In this document: piece after piece, positions 34,071 through 41,807 of the stretch
Position numbering within the stretch: position 1 is the first letter of the stretch
Layout of the letters: each line of letters begins with the position of its first letter
Source of the DNA: Cytophagales bacterium
GTDB lineage: Bacteria > Bacteroidota > Bacteroidia > Cytophagales > Spirosomataceae
Direction of reading: 5' to 3'
Length of the DNA: 64,000 nt
Assembly: GCA_013298125.1 (NCBI GenBank)
Contig: JAAFJP010000006.1
Span: 124,001 to 188,000 of the forward strand
The notes under the pieces: model-generated
Told to the model about the DNA's origin: nothing
Databases searched by the model: none
What the model saw: only the letters and a program-made list of their open reading frames with translations
Position numbers and translations under genes: made by a program

Positions 34071-34718
34071 ATGAAAATTTATTACTCTTTCATCCTTGTT
34101 ACCCTTTTCACCTTTTCCTCTTGTTCAAAGAAAATGCAAACGCAATTGTCTGATTTTGAGTTATATAAAACTTATATTCAAGGTGATTTAGATAATCAAG
34201 AGCAAGTAGATGCTGAAATAAAAGCGGGTAAACAAATTCATCCTTATGCAAAGCACGTGAACCGTTTATTTGATTCCAAAATCAAGAATTTACCCAAAGA
34301 CTACAACGGTTTTTACATTTTGGAGGAAAGTTATTATACTTTTCCAATAAAACCAACTGACATAAAACCGTATTTATTTTGGTTTGAAAAAACTGAACAG
34401 GGACAAATAAGATTGCATTCCCTTCAATTGCCAAAAGAAATTAATAAATTAGATTTGAGGAATGACAATCCAAAATTGTCAATTGATTATAAAGATTTAA
34501 AAGATTCTCCAACTTTCAAACCTGCTATATACACACGTACAGACAAAGGTTTTTATATCAAAGCCCCCGTTGATTTGCCCAACGGCATGAAGTTTACCTT
34601 GGAAGAAACCATTGGAAAAGAGACTTTTGAAGTCATGGAGTTATTGGAAAAAGGAGGGAAATCATTAACACCCTATTCAACCCCGATAATTTATAAGAGA
34701 ATAAAAAATAAGTCGTAA
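34071..34718 (+). CDS. Predicted lipoprotein of unknown function
   Basis: 215 residues. The N-terminus is a lipoprotein signal (SFILVTLFTFSSCSKK), with the modified Cys at position 19. The rest is soluble, rich in charged residues, with the segment LPKDYNGFYILEESYYTFPI recurring in style in other Bacteroidota proteins, but no family is recognised. It lies between the MFS and nitrilase-like genes, with inverted repeats on each side, so it may have its own promoter. Confidence 0.75.
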   Translation: MKIYYSFILVTLFTFSSCSKKMQTQLSDFELYKTYIQGDLDNQEQVDAEIKAGKQIHPYAKHVNRLFDSKIKNLPKDYNGFYILEESYYTFPIKPTDIKPYLFWFEKTEQGQIRLHSLQLPKEINKLDLRNDNPKLSIDYKDLKDSPTFKPAIYTRTDKGFYIKAPVDLPNGMKFTLEETIGKETFEVMELLEKGGKSLTPYSTPIIYKRIKNKS

Positions 34719-34792
34719 GTCATAAGTCTTTAAGTCGTAAGGATTTTAGGTAATATTTATTCTTACGACTTATGACATAAGGACTTACGACT
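34711..34792. repeat. Intergenic inverted repeat, AAGTCGTAAG family, copy 1
   Basis: AGTCGTAAGTCATAAGTC at the left pairs with GACTTATGACATAAGGACTT and CTTACGACT at the right. Two more copies lie at 35834-35930 and 40894-40980. The left arm overlaps the lipoprotein gene's last codons. Confidence 0.75.
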
Positions 34793-34803
34793 AAACTAAT
34801 TTC

Positions 34804-35820
34804 ATGGAAAGATACAAAGCCCTTGCTTTACAAATAACTTGCGATACTGTCAATTCTTGTCAAACAAAACATGAAGTGGAGGAGGTATTTAAGAAAACTT
34901 TTACCAAAATAAATGCCCAAATAAGAGCCTCAAAAGCCTTTATTGGTCAAGATTTGAAATTGGTAGTTTTGCCAGAATACTTTTTGACGGGCTTCCCAAT
35001 GGGCGAAACTATCGAACAGTGGCGAGATAAAGCCTGTTTGAAAATAGGAGGGTGGGAGTACGAAGAATTAGGGAAAGTTGCTTCTCAAAATCAAATCTAT
35101 CTTTCTGGAAATGTCTATGAATTAGACCCAAATTTTCCAGAAATTTACTTTCAAACCAGTTTTATCATTTCTCCCGAAGGTGAAGTTATTTTACGATACA
35201 GAAGATTAAATTCAATGTTTGCTCCAACGCCTCACGATGTTTGGGATAAATATTTGGAAGTTTACGGATATGAAGCTGTCTTTCCAGTTGTGAAGACTGA
35301 AATTGGGAATTTGGCTTGCATTGCTTCCGAAGAAATTTTATATCCAGAAATTGCTCGTTGTTTAGCCATGCGGGGTGCTGAGGTTATTTGTCATTCATCT
35401 TCGGAAGTTGGAAGTAATCTTTTGACACAGAAAAATGTAGCTAAATTAGCCCGTGCCATTGAGTCGATGGCTTATGTGGTTTCAGCCAATTCGGCAGGCA
35501 TGGGAGGGATTGCTATTCCATTCGCCTCAACGGATGGTGCATCCAAAGTAGTTGATTATAAGGGACTTGTGTTGACAGAAGCGGGTTATGGTGAAAGTAT
35601 GGTAGCCAATGGAGATATTGATTTGCTGGCATTAAGGTATTTCAGAAATCGTCCTGCGATGGGTAATTTATTGGCAAGACAACGCTTTGAATTGTATGCA
35701 GAAAGTTATTCAAAACACAGTTTTTATCCTCCAAATACGCTTTTAGAGAAACCCGCCACTCGACAACATTTTGTCGAATCTCAGATAGAAGTAATTAAGA
35801 AAATTATTAGTCAATTTTAA
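34804..35820 (+). CDS. Nitrilase-fold (CN-hydrolase superfamily) protein with Ser in place of catalytic Cys
   Basis: 338 residues with the nitrilase fold. The catalytic triad of the superfamily is Glu-Lys-Cys. Glu is present as E58 in VVLPEYFLTG. The Lys position, normally in YRK, is Arg134 in RYRRLNSMF. The Cys position, eight residues before the FPE-like YPE (180-182), is Ser175 in IASEEILYPE; a Cys lies three residues earlier (172). This pattern is seen in a small subgroup, so it is not sequencing noise, but amidase activity by the usual route is doubtful. It sits in a run with the lipoprotein and aldehyde dehydrogenase genes. Confidence 0.85.
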   Translation: MERYKALALQITCDTVNSCQTKHEVEEVFKKTFTKINAQIRASKAFIGQDLKLVVLPEYFLTGFPMGETIEQWRDKACLKIGGWEYEELGKVASQNQIYLSGNVYELDPNFPEIYFQTSFIISPEGEVILRYRRLNSMFAPTPHDVWDKYLEVYGYEAVFPVVKTEIGNLACIASEEILYPEIARCLAMRGAEVICHSSSEVGSNLLTQKNVAKLARAIESMAYVVSANSAGMGGIAIPFASTDGASKVVDYKGLVLTEAGYGESMVANGDIDLLALRYFRNRPAMGNLLARQRFELYAESYSKHSFYPPNTLLEKPATRQHFVESQIEVIKKIISQF

Positions 35821-35833
35821 ATGAGACAGTCAT

Positions 35834-35930
35834 ACGTCGTAAAGTCATAAGTCGTAAGTAATTTTACTAAAATCTCCATTTTTAGAATACTATTTTCCTT
35901 ACGACTTACAACTCTACGACTTACGACTTA
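35834..35930. repeat. Intergenic inverted repeat, AAGTCGTAAG family, copy 2
   Basis: CGTCGTAAAGTCATAAGTCG at the left, answered by CTTACGACTTACAACTCTAC and GACTTACGACTTA at the right. Related to the copies at 34711 and 40894. Confidence 0.7.
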
Positions 35931-35936
35931 ATAATT

Positions 35937-37343
35937 ATGAAAGTAAAAAATCCAAGAACAGGACAGTATTATTACGAAATATACCCTCCATCTGCTCAAG
36001 AATTAAAAAGCAAAACAGATGCCATGCGTCATGCACAAATTGCTTGGCAAAATGGAGGTATTGAGTTTAGAATCAAAGCTTTACAAGCATGGAAAGAGGT
36101 TGTTATTGAACACAAAGAAGAATTAATAGATGCTTTGTGTATGGACACGGGCAGGAAATGGGAAACACTTTTAGAAGTAGATTTAGTAGCTTCATCCATA
36201 GATAGATGGTCTAATATTTCCAGCGTTTTCTTTTCAAATACCGAAAGAAAAACATCCTCAATCCCCTTTTTAGAAATCGAGCAAGGACTTGAACCTTACC
36301 CACTTGTTGGGGTAATCAGCCCTTGGAATTTTCCTTTGCTTTTGTCTTTGATTGACACAATTCCAGCTTTGATGGCAGGGTGTACTGTAATTGTAAAACC
36401 TTCGGAAGTTACACCAAGATTTATTGAGGTTATTCAGAAAACGATTAATCAAGTACCTGATTTACTGAATGTTATCAATTATGTAGAGGGTGGCGGAGAA
36501 GTTGGTTCGGAACTTTGTAAATTGACAGATATTATTTGTTTTACAGGTTCAACGGCAACGGGCAAAAAAGTTTATCAAGCGGCTTGTGATAATTTTATTC
36601 CTGTCTTCTTGGAATTGGGAGGTAAAGATGCGGTCATCGTCACAGAAACCGCCGATATTGAGCGAGCAACTTCTGCAATACTTTGGGGAAGCGTTGCTAA
36701 TGCAGGGCAATCATGCTTGTCGATTGAAAGAATCTATGTTCAAAGAAGTATTTTTAATCAGTTTTTATCAAGATTAGTTGGCAAAGCAAATCAATTAAAT
36801 TTAGCCTATCCAACTATGGATTCTGGACAAATTGGACCAATTATTTCTGAAAAACAAGTTGCGATTATTGACCATCAATTAGAAGATGCTTTCAAAAAAG
36901 GAGCAACATTAAAAGCTGGGGTGACAAAATGTGAAGAATTGGGCGGAGGGTTTTATTGTCGCCCAACGGTTTTAACAAACGTCAATCACGACATGAAAGT
37001 TATGACCGAAGAAACTTTTGGACCAATTTTACCAGTGATGATGTATTCAACAGTTGAGGAGGCTATTACATTAGCTAACGGAACTCAATACGGATTGAGC
37101 GGGGCGGTTTTTGCAGGTTCAGAAGAAGAAGCAATGAAAATTGCGAGACAAATGAAATGTGGTGCAGTCTCAATTAATGATGCTGCCCTAACGGCGGTAA
37201 TGCACGAAGGAGAGAAGAATTCATTTAAAATGTCAGGCATTGGCGGGACACGAATGGGACCATCAGCCATCAAAAGATTTATGAAACAAAAAGCATATTT
37301 AATTAATAGTCAAGGAGTTAAAGACCCTTGGTGGTTTGCATAA
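35937..37343 (+). CDS. Aldehyde dehydrogenase
   Basis: 468 residues. Catalytic Glu226 in FLELGGKDA and Cys260 in NAGQSCLSIE; cofactor site FTGSTATGKK (202-211) and ISPWNFPLLL (127-136). It oxidises an aldehyde to an acid with NAD(P); no signal peptide, cytoplasmic. It lies between the nitrilase-like gene and the desaturase gene, so an aldehyde from lipid or ligand breakdown is a reasonable substrate, but this is inference. A second ALDH is encoded at 21597. Confidence 0.93.
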   Translation: MKVKNPRTGQYYYEIYPPSAQELKSKTDAMRHAQIAWQNGGIEFRIKALQAWKEVVIEHKEELIDALCMDTGRKWETLLEVDLVASSIDRWSNISSVFFSNTERKTSSIPFLEIEQGLEPYPLVGVISPWNFPLLLSLIDTIPALMAGCTVIVKPSEVTPRFIEVIQKTINQVPDLLNVINYVEGGGEVGSELCKLTDIICFTGSTATGKKVYQAACDNFIPVFLELGGKDAVIVTETADIERATSAILWGSVANAGQSCLSIERIYVQRSIFNQFLSRLVGKANQLNLAYPTMDSGQIGPIISEKQVAIIDHQLEDAFKKGATLKAGVTKCEELGGGFYCRPTVLTNVNHDMKVMTEETFGPILPVMMYSTVEEAITLANGTQYGLSGAVFAGSEEEAMKIARQMKCGAVSINDAALTAVMHEGEKNSFKMSGIGGTRMGPSAIKRFMKQKAYLINSQGVKDPWWFA

Positions 37344-37379
37344 AATATTTTTAAAAAATTGTACTATTTAACAAACAAA

Positions 37380-37410
37380 TTGATAAAACGCCCTGTTCGT
37401 TGTATATTTG
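37380..37410 (+). promoter_or_regulatory. Promoter for the desaturase gene
   Basis: TTG at 37380-37382, a 20-base spacer and TATATTTG at 37403-37410, followed by a 58-base gap to the start. It matches the surE promoter in both elements and spacing, so the desaturase has its own transcript. Confidence 0.6.
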
Positions 37411-37468
37411 TGGGATTATTTAAAGATTCATCGCAAATCCTTATTCATCATAAATAAACAAAATTTCA

Positions 37469-38479
37469 ATGGCTTATCAACAAGATTTCACGATTGTAGA
37501 GGGTGTAGAACCACACAGAGTTCGTACAAGAGAGATACTAAAAGCTCACCCAGAAGTAAAAAAATTAATTACAAAAAACCCAATGACTGCGGTTTGGATT
37601 TTGGCTTGTGTGTCTATTCAATTAGTAATGGCATATTTAGTTAAAGACCAGGCTTGGTATATCATTTTGGCAGCTGCATGGTTTATTGGGGCTTTCCCTG
37701 TGCATACTTTATTTATTTGTATTCACGAAGCGGCTCATAATTTGATTTTCAAAAAACCATCTTGGAACGTTTATGCAGGGATTGTTGCAAATTTTCCGTC
37801 CTTAGCTCCAACAGCAATTTCATTCAAAAACTACCACTTGAAACACCATGCTTTTCAAGGTGTACACGAATTAGATGCTGACCTTCCAGATCAGTGGGAA
37901 GCTAAATTGATCAATAATTATTTCATCGGGAAAGCTCTTTGGTTATTGTTTTTCCCTGTTTTTCAAGCAATTAGAACATTACGTTGCTTAGAATTAGCCA
38001 TTATTGATAAATGGGTTGTGATGAATATTGTTGGGCAAATTGCTTTCAACGCAGTTATTGTTTACACAATGGGATGGTCAGCCTTGGGATACATGGGAGC
38101 GAGTTTTATGTTCTCAGTAGGTTTGCACCCACTTGGAGCGAGATGGATTCAAGAGCATTATTTGGTATTAGACCAAAACCAAGAAACATACAGTTATTAC
38201 GGTGGATTGAATGGAATAAATATGAATGTTGGTTATCATAACGAACACCATGATATGCCTTCAATTCCTTGGAATAACTTGCCAAAATTGAAAGCGGCGG
38301 CACCAGAATTTTATGATAACTTGAAATACCATACTTCTTTTGTGAAACTATTATTTACGTTTTTGTTTAGTCAGGAAGTAGGTCTTTATTCAAGAATTGT
38401 TAGAAAAGAAAGAGGACGTGTTGGTTTGGATGATATTTCAATTCCAGATGTTCAAATGGTTCAGCAAGGTGTAGTTTAA
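37469..38479 (+). CDS. Membrane fatty acid desaturase, DES1 (sphingolipid delta-4)-like
   Basis: 336 residues with three His boxes for the di-iron site: HEAAH (86-90), HLKHH (123-127) and HNEHH (257-261), and about four to six hydrophobic helices. The text follows eukaryotic DES1 closely: N-terminal PHRVRTREILKAHPEVKKLI, VGLHPLGARWIQEHYLVL, ETYSYYGGLNGINMNVGYH, and NEHHDMPSIPWNNLPKLK. DES1 introduces the delta-4 double bond into dihydroceramide. Bacteroidota make sphingolipids but usually saturated ones, so this enzyme is notable; substrate remains to be shown. Own promoter and a strong terminator surround it. Confidence 0.88.
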   Translation: MAYQQDFTIVEGVEPHRVRTREILKAHPEVKKLITKNPMTAVWILACVSIQLVMAYLVKDQAWYIILAAAWFIGAFPVHTLFICIHEAAHNLIFKKPSWNVYAGIVANFPSLAPTAISFKNYHLKHHAFQGVHELDADLPDQWEAKLINNYFIGKALWLLFFPVFQAIRTLRCLELAIIDKWVVMNIVGQIAFNAVIVYTMGWSALGYMGASFMFSVGLHPLGARWIQEHYLVLDQNQETYSYYGGLNGINMNVGYHNEHHDMPSIPWNNLPKLKAAAPEFYDNLKYHTSFVKLLFTFLFSQEVGLYSRIVRKERGRVGLDDISIPDVQMVQQGVV

Positions 38480-38499
38480 GAAAGAGTTCTTATTGAATA

Positions 38500-38534
38500 A
38501 AAAAACCCCAAATTTCTAAAATTTGGGGTTTTTT
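38500..38534. terminator. Bidirectional terminator between the desaturase and GH65 genes
   Basis: AAAAAACCCCAAATTT and its exact complement with a 3-base loop. It serves both convergent genes. Confidence 0.9.
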
Positions 38535-38554
38535 GTTAATATATGCTTTTGATT

Positions 38555-40882
38555 TTACGCTAAAACAAAATCTTGTTGTTCAATTTTAACATTAGAATTT
38601 TCTTTCAAAAGATATTCTTCATCATATAAATAAATGGAAGTTTCACCACCTGATAAGTTTTCAATTGTTACGAAATCAGCCGTGGTGATGACATTCAAAA
38701 GATTTCCTCTAAAACGTACTTTGAATGAAAATGAAGTCCAATTCTCAGGTACAAAAGGAGAGAAATAAACTTTTCCACCTCTAATTCTCATTCCTCCAAA
38801 ACCTTTCACAAGCGACATCCATGTTCCAGCCATTGAGGTAATGTGACAACCGTCTTCGGTATCGTTGTTATAATCATCCAAATCCAAACGAGCTGCACGA
38901 TTATAGAATTCATAAGAACGGGCTTTATCACCTAATTTCGCAGCAATAATTGAATGAACGCATGGACTCAAAGATGATTCATGGACGGTCATTGGCTCAT
39001 AGAAATCATAATTTCTTTTCAAGGATTCAATATCAAAATCATCTTCAAAGAAATACATTCCTTGCAAAACGTCAGCTTGTTTGATGAAGCATGAACGCAA
39101 AATTCTATCCCAAGACCATTTTTGATTGATAGGTCTTTGCGAAGCGTCTAAATCTTTTACTTTGATTAATTCTTTGTCTAAGAAACCATCTTGCTGTAAA
39201 TAAATGCCTAATTCTTTACTTTCAGGCAAATACATATTGTCTATGATGTGATTGAATTTTGAGAATTCTAAACTTTCGTTTAAGTTTGTCGATGAAGCTA
39301 ATTCATTGTAACGTACTGAATCAGAAGCCTTTATATATTCCGAAACCTCCATCACATATTTCATACACCAAACTGCAAAGTAATTAGTGTACCAGTTATT
39401 ATTGACGTTATTCTCGTATTCGTTAGGACCTGTCACACCCAACATTACGTATTGCTGTTTGTTTTCTGACCAATTGACTCTTTGTGACCAAAAACGAGCA
39501 ATGCCCAATAATACCTCAAAACCATACTCAGCTAAATATTTTTTGTCTCCCGTATAATTTACATAGTCATAAATGGCATATGCAATTGCTCCATTACGAT
39601 GGATTTCTTCAAAAGTAATCTCCCATTCATTATGGCATTCTTCGCCATTCATGGTAACCATTGGGTACAAGGCTGCACCGTCTTTAAAGCCCAATTTTTG
39701 TGCATTTTCGATGGCTTTTCCTAATTGTTTCCATCTGTAAATCAATAAGTTACGAGAAACTTGTTGGTCGGCAGTGGCTAAATAAAAAGGAATACAATAT
39801 GCCTCAGTGTCCCAATAAGTTGAGCCACCGTATTTTTCACCAGTAAAGCCTTTTGGACCAATATTCAAACGAGCATCTTCGCCTGTGTAGGTCTGATTCA
39901 TTTGGAAAATATTGAAACGAATCCCTTGTTGAGCGGCTACATCGCCTTCAATCACGATGTCGTTCATTTCCCATTTTGAAGCCCATTTTTCAGCTTGTTC
40001 TTCAAGCATTTTATCAAAACCTTTCTCAGAAATTCTCTTCAAATAGGCTTTTGATTTTATCAATAAATCTTCAATTTTATGGTTTTCAGAAGAAAGATTA
40101 CAAGCATATTTTACTAAAACTGTTTCTTCGTTTCTATTCACATTCAAAGTTACTTGACTTGCTACATATTTCTCCGCTTTAATCGGAAGGCTCTGAAAAT
40201 CAACCGATTGACCATTTTGAAAAATCTCAAAACGTTGTCCTGTCACGACATGAAAACCAGTTTTCTTAGTAACTAATTCTACATACCCTTCTGCAAAAGC
40301 GGTTTCTTTTTGAACCTCCTCCCAAAACTTCTCATCGTAGTTGGCATCCTTATTTTTGATGTCGCCATCGACGAAAGGAGTGAGGGTAATTTTACCGTCA
40401 AAATTTAGGGGAGTGATTGAGTAACGAATCACACCAGATTCGTCATCAACGATAGAATTTAATCTTATGGAATCAACTTTTACTTGATTTCCAGAGGGTA
40501 AAGTGGCAACGAAAGTACGATGCAAATATCCGTCTTTCATGTTCAAAACACGTTGAAAATCAGAGACTTCGCAAGTATTTAGATCTAATATTTCTTCTTC
40601 AATTTCAACTTTAATTCCTATCCAATTGGCTGCATTGAGGACTTTGGCGAAATATTCAGGATAACCATTTTTCCACCAACCTACACGGGTTTTGTCTGGA
40701 TAATAAACACCCGCAACATAATTTCCTTGAAGGGTTTTTCCTGTAAAAGTTTCTTCAAAATTCCCCCGCTGTCCCATACGCCCGTTACCTAACGAACATA
40801 CCGACTCAGTGATTTCGTTGAATTCACGATGGAATCCTTCTTCGATAATGCACCAATTATCGTGTTTTAGATAGTTTTTCAT
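38555..40882 (-). CDS. GH65 glycoside phosphorylase, maltose phosphorylase-like
   Basis: 775 residues, cytoplasmic. GH65 enzymes break alpha-glucosides with phosphate and inversion, giving beta-glucose-1-phosphate. The catalytic acid is E488 in VTGPNEYENN, in the position known for maltose phosphorylase (E487 in the Lactobacillus enzyme). The N-terminal EEGFHREFNEITESVCSLGN and KWSWDRILRSCFIKQADVLQ are typical. Maltose is favoured over trehalose or kojibiose because of the neighbouring pgmB, amylase and SLC45-like genes. It converges with the desaturase gene; upstream is an inverted repeat, then pgmB on the same strand. Confidence 0.92.
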   Translation of the reverse strand: MKNYLKHDNWCIIEEGFHREFNEITESVCSLGNGRMGQRGNFEETFTGKTLQGNYVAGVYYPDKTRVGWWKNGYPEYFAKVLNAANWIGIKVEIEEEILDLNTCEVSDFQRVLNMKDGYLHRTFVATLPSGNQVKVDSIRLNSIVDDESGVIRYSITPLNFDGKITLTPFVDGDIKNKDANYDEKFWEEVQKETAFAEGYVELVTKKTGFHVVTGQRFEIFQNGQSVDFQSLPIKAEKYVASQVTLNVNRNEETVLVKYACNLSSENHKIEDLLIKSKAYLKRISEKGFDKMLEEQAEKWASKWEMNDIVIEGDVAAQQGIRFNIFQMNQTYTGEDARLNIGPKGFTGEKYGGSTYWDTEAYCIPFYLATADQQVSRNLLIYRWKQLGKAIENAQKLGFKDGAALYPMVTMNGEECHNEWEITFEEIHRNGAIAYAIYDYVNYTGDKKYLAEYGFEVLLGIARFWSQRVNWSENKQQYVMLGVTGPNEYENNVNNNWYTNYFAVWCMKYVMEVSEYIKASDSVRYNELASSTNLNESLEFSKFNHIIDNMYLPESKELGIYLQQDGFLDKELIKVKDLDASQRPINQKWSWDRILRSCFIKQADVLQGMYFFEDDFDIESLKRNYDFYEPMTVHESSLSPCVHSIIAAKLGDKARSYEFYNRAARLDLDDYNNDTEDGCHITSMAGTWMSLVKGFGGMRIRGGKVYFSPFVPENWTSFSFKVRFRGNLLNVITTADFVTIENLSGGETSIYLYDEEYLLKENSNVKIEQQDFVLA

Positions 40883-40893
40883 ATTTGTTTATA

Positions 40894-40980
40894 AAAAGTC
40901 GTAAGTCATAAGTTTCAAGTCGTAAGGAAATATTTTACAAAAAATACAAAAATTCTTACGACTTATGACTTACGACTTTT
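40894..40980. repeat. Intergenic inverted repeat, AAGTCGTAAG family, copy 3
   Basis: AAAAGTCGTAAGTCATAAG is answered exactly by CTTATGACTTACGACTTTT at the right end; inner words CAAGTCGTAAG and CTTACGAC also pair. Confidence 0.8.
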
Positions 40981-41036
40981 GGATTCGTTTCTTAAAAAAT
41001 GGTAAATGTTGTAATAGCAAATTTACTTCAAAAACG

Positions 41037-41068
41037 AAAAAACACCTTGCTGTGCTAAGGTGTTTTTT
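41037..41068 (-). terminator. Terminator after pgmB
   Basis: AAAAAACACCTT paired with AAGGTGTTTTTT around an 8-base loop, 3 bases beyond the pgmB stop on the minus strand. Confidence 0.85.
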
Positions 41069-41071
41069 TGT

Positions 41072-41716
41072 TTAAAATAATCTATCAATTGTCATTTCTT
41101 CAAAACTTGAAATCACAAAATCGGCTTCTGTTAGTACGGAAGCATCTCCAACACCCACTACCTTCATACCCCCAGCTTTACCAGCTTGTACTCCTGCAAG
41201 AGCATCTTCAAAAACTACGCACTCTTCTGGTTTACAGTTAGTTGCCTCAGCTCCCAATAGAAATACTTGTGGGTCGGGTTTGCCTTTGGTGATGTTATTA
41301 CCGTCGATTATTGCATCAAAATAGTCAATCATATTAATCTTTTCGAGTATCAATCTTGAATTTTTACTAGCAGAACCCAAGGCAATTTTGATTCCGTTTT
41401 CTCGCAAACTTTTCAAAAATTCTGGTACGCCTTTGAGGACTTCGTTTGGTGTCATTTGCATCACTAAATCCAAATACCAAGCATTTTTGCGAGTTGCCCA
41501 ATCGATTTTTTCTTCTTCCGAAAGGCTTACATTTCCCCATTTGAGGATTAATTCTAAGGATTCCATTCTGGAAATTCCTTTCAATTGTTCGTTTTGATGT
41601 TCGGTGAAATCGAACCCTAATTCGTTTGCTAATCGTCTCCATGCTTGGAAGTGATACACCGCAGTGTCCACAATTACCCCATCGAGGTCGAAAAGGCAGG
41701 CTTTTGTTGTTTTCAT
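41072..41716 (-). CDS. pgmB: Beta-phosphoglucomutase
   Basis: From the ATG at 41716, 214 residues of the HAD superfamily. It converts beta-glucose-1-phosphate into glucose-6-phosphate, the step after GH65 phosphorolysis. The nucleophile motif is FDLDGVIVDT (D10, D12), the cap carries QLKGISRMESLELIL, the second motif is LGSASKNS, and motif III/IV are GKPDPQVFL and VFEDALAGVQAGKAGG. An ATG at 41752 would add 12 residues lying near an inverted repeat. It lies between the GH65 gene and the GH13 gene on the same strand. Confidence 0.93.
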   Translation of the reverse strand: MKTTKACLFDLDGVIVDTAVYHFQAWRRLANELGFDFTEHQNEQLKGISRMESLELILKWGNVSLSEEEKIDWATRKNAWYLDLVMQMTPNEVLKGVPEFLKSLRENGIKIALGSASKNSRLILEKINMIDYFDAIIDGNNITKGKPDPQVFLLGAEATNCKPEECVVFEDALAGVQAGKAGGMKVVGVGDASVLTEADFVISSFEEMTIDRLF

Positions 41717-41738
41717 TAATTGTTTATATAAATGAGTA

Positions 41739-41798
41739 GAACAGGTTTTCAACCTGTTCTTTTATTACACAGAATTTGAACAGGTTGGAAACCTGTTC
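41739..41798. repeat. Tandem palindromes, ACAGGTT/AACCTGT family, copy 2
   Basis: GAACAGGTTTTCAACCTGTTC at 41739-41759 (shown here only by its core ACAGGTT...AACCTGT) and a related palindrome at 41778-41798 also pair with one another. Related to 7265-7324. It separates pgmB from the GH13 gene. Confidence 0.8.
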
Positions 41799-41807
41799 AA
41801 ATTCATG

